Of a stretch of DNA of 64,000 bases, positions 61,581 through 64,000 are shown piece by piece. The notes below the pieces were generated by a model that did no database searches, was not told where the DNA came from, and worked only from the letters and a program-made list of their open reading frames with translations. Position 1 is the first letter of the stretch; each line of letters starts with the position of its first letter. This stretch comes from Leifsonia xyli subsp. cynodontis DSM 46306 (GTDB taxonomy: Bacteria > Actinomycetota > Actinomycetes > Actinomycetales > Microbacteriaceae), in the NCBI RefSeq assembly GCF_000470775.1, contig NC_022438.1, forward strand, positions 2,480,001-2,544,000. Reading direction: 5' to 3'. The position numbers and the translations under genes are program-made.

Positions 61581-62550
61581 TCAGAGCGTCAGACCGTGCC
61601 CGATCGGGAACAGCGCGTCGCGCGATCCGCCCACGGCGTCGGGTGCGTGCTCCTCCACCGCCGCCATCGAGGACGGCAGTTCGAGCGGGAGTCTGCCCCG
61701 CGGCGGAATGCGGCCGGAGAGCGCGTCCCGGAGCGCCGCGTCGCTGGTCCCGAAGACGCCGACCAGTGCGACCACACCGGGCATGTCGACGAACGGCGTC
61801 AGAATGGCCGCGCGGTCCAGGTTGACGACCAGGACGACCGGGACACGCGCAGCGAGCGCCCGGATGCGCTCCACCTCGGCCGGCGGGAAATCGAGCGACC
61901 CCTGGTGGAACCACGCCTCAAGGAACAGGTCATCGCGGTGCTCCCACGGAGCGTTCACGCGCACGACGGCGACCTCGGCCTCCTCCGGCGTGGCGACCGC
62001 GTCCGGGAGGGAGCAGCCGTCCGCGTAGATCCGTGTGGCGGGGGCCAGCGGCAGAGCCCCCTCCGCCACCTGGAGCAGCGTCACCGACTCGGCCTGCGCC
62101 CGGTGGCCCGCGGCACGGAACGCCTCGTTCCCGACCAGGGCGAAGGCGGCTTCTTCGTCCACGAACGGGTCGCCGAAGAGCCCGAGCTGGAATTTCACGA
62201 GCAGCAGGCGGCGCGCGGACTCGTCGATCCGCGCCTCGCTGACGCGGCCGTCGCGCACGAGGGCGAGAAGCAGGTCCACGCACTCCTCTCCGCCGAACTG
62301 GTCGGCGCCCGCGTCGAGGATGCGGAGCATGCGCTCTTCGGGGTTCAGCTCCTCCACGCCCCAGGCGCGGGCCGGGAGCGCCTGGTCGCCGACATGGTTG
62401 TCGTTGACGAGTTCCCAGTCGGTGACCACGACGCCGTCGTAGCCCAACTTCTGACGGAGCAAACCGGTCACGATCTGCTTGTTGTAGCCGAAGCCGACGG
62501 GCTCGATCTCCTCGCCGTCGATCTCGAGGGCGATCGGCATCCCGTAGTAG
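61581..62550 (-). pseudogene. GH3-family beta-glycosidase, 5' half removed by IS481
   Basis: C-terminal half of a glycoside-hydrolase family 3 enzyme. It begins at the IS481 copy 2 border with YYGMPIALEIDGEEIEPVGF and holds the nucleophile segment GYDGVVVTDWELVND (Asp in TDW), the linker and the second domain to GSRDALFPIGHGLTL. About 280 N-terminal residues of the TIM barrel are absent and do not occur on the other side of the IS. The frame is open with the IS481 transposase, giving a 606-codon fused frame. Confidence 0.83.
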
Positions 62551-63545
62551 GTGTGTTTCTCAGGGACGTTGGTCAATCTGCTGATGGGTGGCTGGCTGCC
62601 GATGGCGGTGTGGGGCCTGTGGTGATTGTAGGAGTGCAGCCAGGCCGGGAGTGCGTTGCGGCGGGCTGATTCGGAGTTGTAGTGCCGGGCGTATGCCCAG
62701 CCGTCGGCGAGGGTGCGGTGGAAGCGTTCGATCTTGCCGTTCGTCTGCGGATGGTAGGGCCGGGTGCGTTTCGGTTGGATGCTGAGCTCGGCGCAAGCGT
62801 CGCGCCAGGCGTATGAGCGGTATGCGGAGCCGTTGTCGGAGAGCACCTGTTCGACGGTGACGCCACGGCTGGCGAACCAGCCGACCGCTCGACGCAGAAC
62901 AGCGATTGCAGTGGCGGCGGTTTCGTCGTCGTGGATCTCGGCGTAAGCGACACGGGAGTGATCGTCGATGACGGTATGAACGAACGCTGTGCCGGTGATC
63001 ATGTCGCCGGTGATCCCGTGTTTCCCGGTCCGCTTCGCGGTGATGGCCTTGTTCCGCTCTCCCTGGAGACGTCCGACGTAGCGCCAGCCGCCACCGTCGG
63101 GGATGTTGCCGAGTTTCTTGATGTCGACGTGGATCATCGATCCGGGATGCTCGTGCTCGTAGCGGCGGGCGGGTTCGCCGGTGCGGACGTCGACGTGGCT
63201 GGGCCGATTGATCCGGCACCGGGAGAGGACCGTGTGAACGGTCGAGGCGGGCATGCCGAGCTGGGCGCCGATACCGACTGGTCCCAGCCGCTTCTTCCAC
63301 CGCAGATGCACGACCTTGCGGACCAGTCTTCGCGGGGTCTTGTTCGGGCTGTGATGCGGCCGTGACGAACGGTCCAGCATTCCCGCCTCGCCCATCTCCA
63401 CGTAACGACGAGCCCATCGGTCCGCGGTGCGTCAGGACACTCGGAAGTAGGTCGCCGCCGCAGCAACGGACCAGCCGTCGTCGACGACTTGGCGGGCCAG
63501 GCGGAGGCATTCGCGAGGAGTCAAAGCAGCATTAGCGTGGGTCAC
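62551..63545 (-). pseudogene. IS481 transposase (copy 2), internal TGA and no own stop
   Basis: Start GTG 63545 as in copy 1; the same TGA at codon 38 (63434-63432). The rest translates as in copy 1 up to PPISR and then keeps the apparently original tail LTNVPEKHT. It has no stop codon inside the element: the frame runs out of the IS into GH3 (EKHT-YYGMP). At a CTAG target the next codon would be TAG. Confidence 0.85.
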
Positions 63546-63657
63546 GAGGACCTCCTAAGTCATCGAGTGCAGGGAAACTAGACAGCCCCACTCTCGACCG
63601 GGAGGTCCTCACCCATCTATCGCGTCACACCTCAACCAACGTCCCTGAGCAGCACAC
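62551..63657 (-). mobile_element. IS481-family insertion sequence, copy 2
   Basis: A 1107-bp element, one base shorter than copy 1 (no extra A near the 3' end). Flanks do not match: CTAG at 63658-63661 on one side but GTAG (62547-62550) on the other. The sides belong to different genes (aldo/keto reductase end; GH3 middle). This points to recombination or adjacent deletion after insertion. Confidence 0.92.
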
Positions 63658-64000
63658 CTAGGGGAGGGTGTGACCGGCGGCCCGGAACAGGCGATACCAC
63701 TCTTCGCGTGTCAGCGGGAGGTCGGAGCCGGCCGCCGACTCAGCGACACGTCCGGCGTCGGTGGTGCCGAGCACGACCTGTATCCGGGCGGGGTGACGGG
63801 TGATCCAGGCGACGGCGACACCGGCCGGGGTGACGCCGTACCGGGCAGCCAGTTCGTCCAGCGCGTCGTTCAGCTCGGCGTAGTGCTCGCGGTCGCCCAG
63901 GAAGACGCCGTCGAAGAAGCCCTTCTGGAACGGCGACCACGCTTGCAGTGTGATGTCGTTCAGCCGGGCGTAGTCGAGGATGCCTTTGTCGCGGTCGACG
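63658..64000 (-). CDS. Aldo/keto reductase, C-terminal part (5' end outside window)
   Basis: NADPH-dependent reductase of the YdhF-like group. Visible: VDRDKGILDYARLNDITLQA, WSPFQKGFFDGVFLGD, GVTPAGVAVAWITRHPARIQ and VVLGTTDAGRVAESA, then the usual ending EEWYRLFRAAGHTLP. The stop TAG (63660-63658) is part of the CTAG at the IS481 copy 2 border. The N-terminal two thirds lie beyond the window; no damage is seen in this part. Confidence 0.88.
   Translation of the reverse strand, partial: VDRDKGILDYARLNDITLQAWSPFQKGFFDGVFLGDREHYAELNDALDELAARYGVTPAGVAVAWITRHPARIQVVLGTTDAGRVAESAAGSDLPLTREEWYRLFRAAGHTLP

Noticed and set aside
61581..63401. A natural transposase-glycosidase fusion enzyme
   Set aside because: The joint falls exactly at the IS481 edge and the GH3 half lacks its barrel front; it is an insertion artefact, not a designed fusion.

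Overview
This window looks like a high-GC (roughly two-thirds G+C) actinobacterial chromosome, family Microbacteriaceae. Supporting signs are the dnaK-grpE-dnaJ-hspR operon with HspR inverted repeats, many leaderless promoters, an archaeal-type AspRS, a ycnI-copC-copD/ctaG copper cluster and the style of the pur genes. About 20 of some 60 genes carry a frameshift, a stop or a fusion deletion, and five complete IS copies are present. From memory this best fits Leifsonia xyli subsp. xyli, a host-restricted sugarcane pathogen with a decaying genome. That species name is inference; no search was run.

Layout. 0-5.4 kb: aspS (5' end outside the window), a RadC-family gene, IS481 copy 1 sitting on the clpB stop codon, and clpB with a HAIR operator. 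5.4-13.2 kb: two small membrane proteins, an amino-acid permease, a repeat-bearing intergenic region, the copper cluster and ogt. 13.2-19 kb: an RsmC-like methyltransferase, a broken lepB, a membrane esterase and the frameshifted threonine-degradation pair tdh-kbl. 19-23.6 kb: hspR, dnaJ, grpE and dnaK with two HAIR sites, then a small protein with a paralogue at 59.3 kb. 23.6-29.8 kb: a broken alarmone synthetase, an MFS transporter, idi, a DUF1579-like remnant cut by IS30 copy 1, and dcd. 29.9-37.3 kb: tRNA-Gly, a GntR regulator, a broken trypsin-like protease, a decayed inositol-type cluster, and remnants of an SDR, an aldo/keto reductase, an XRE regulator and a cupin. 37.3-46.4 kb: csp, a cation-efflux gene, an HdeD-like protein, broken ligB, a zinc-protease-like gene divergent from rimK, a META lipoprotein and broken mmpL. 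46.4-52.7 kb: IS30 copy 2, purD, purC, a VOC dioxygenase, and IS30 copy 3 inside a terminator loop. 52.7-60 kb: a DHA2 efflux pump with its PadR regulator, a winged-helix regulator, an in-frame HAD/alcohol-dehydrogenase chimera, a phosphonate-cluster-type FAD oxidoreductase, purS-purQ, and a second copy of the small protein. 60-64 kb: a broken secreted protein, a relict IS30 end, a GH3 glycosidase truncated by IS481 copy 2, and the end of an aldo/keto reductase.

Core functions (chaperones, purine synthesis, dCTP deamination, isoprenoid isomerisation, copper handling) are intact. Catabolic, signalling and secreted functions are eroded: threonine, inositol and phosphonate use, a glycosidase, a protease, an alarmone synthetase and regulators. 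This is the pattern of recent niche restriction. I found no CRISPR array, prophage or dedicated defence island. The strongest non-routine signals are where the IS elements landed (stop codons, a terminator loop, a promoter), the HAD/ADH chimera, the small-protein pair and a dispersed palindromic repeat family.
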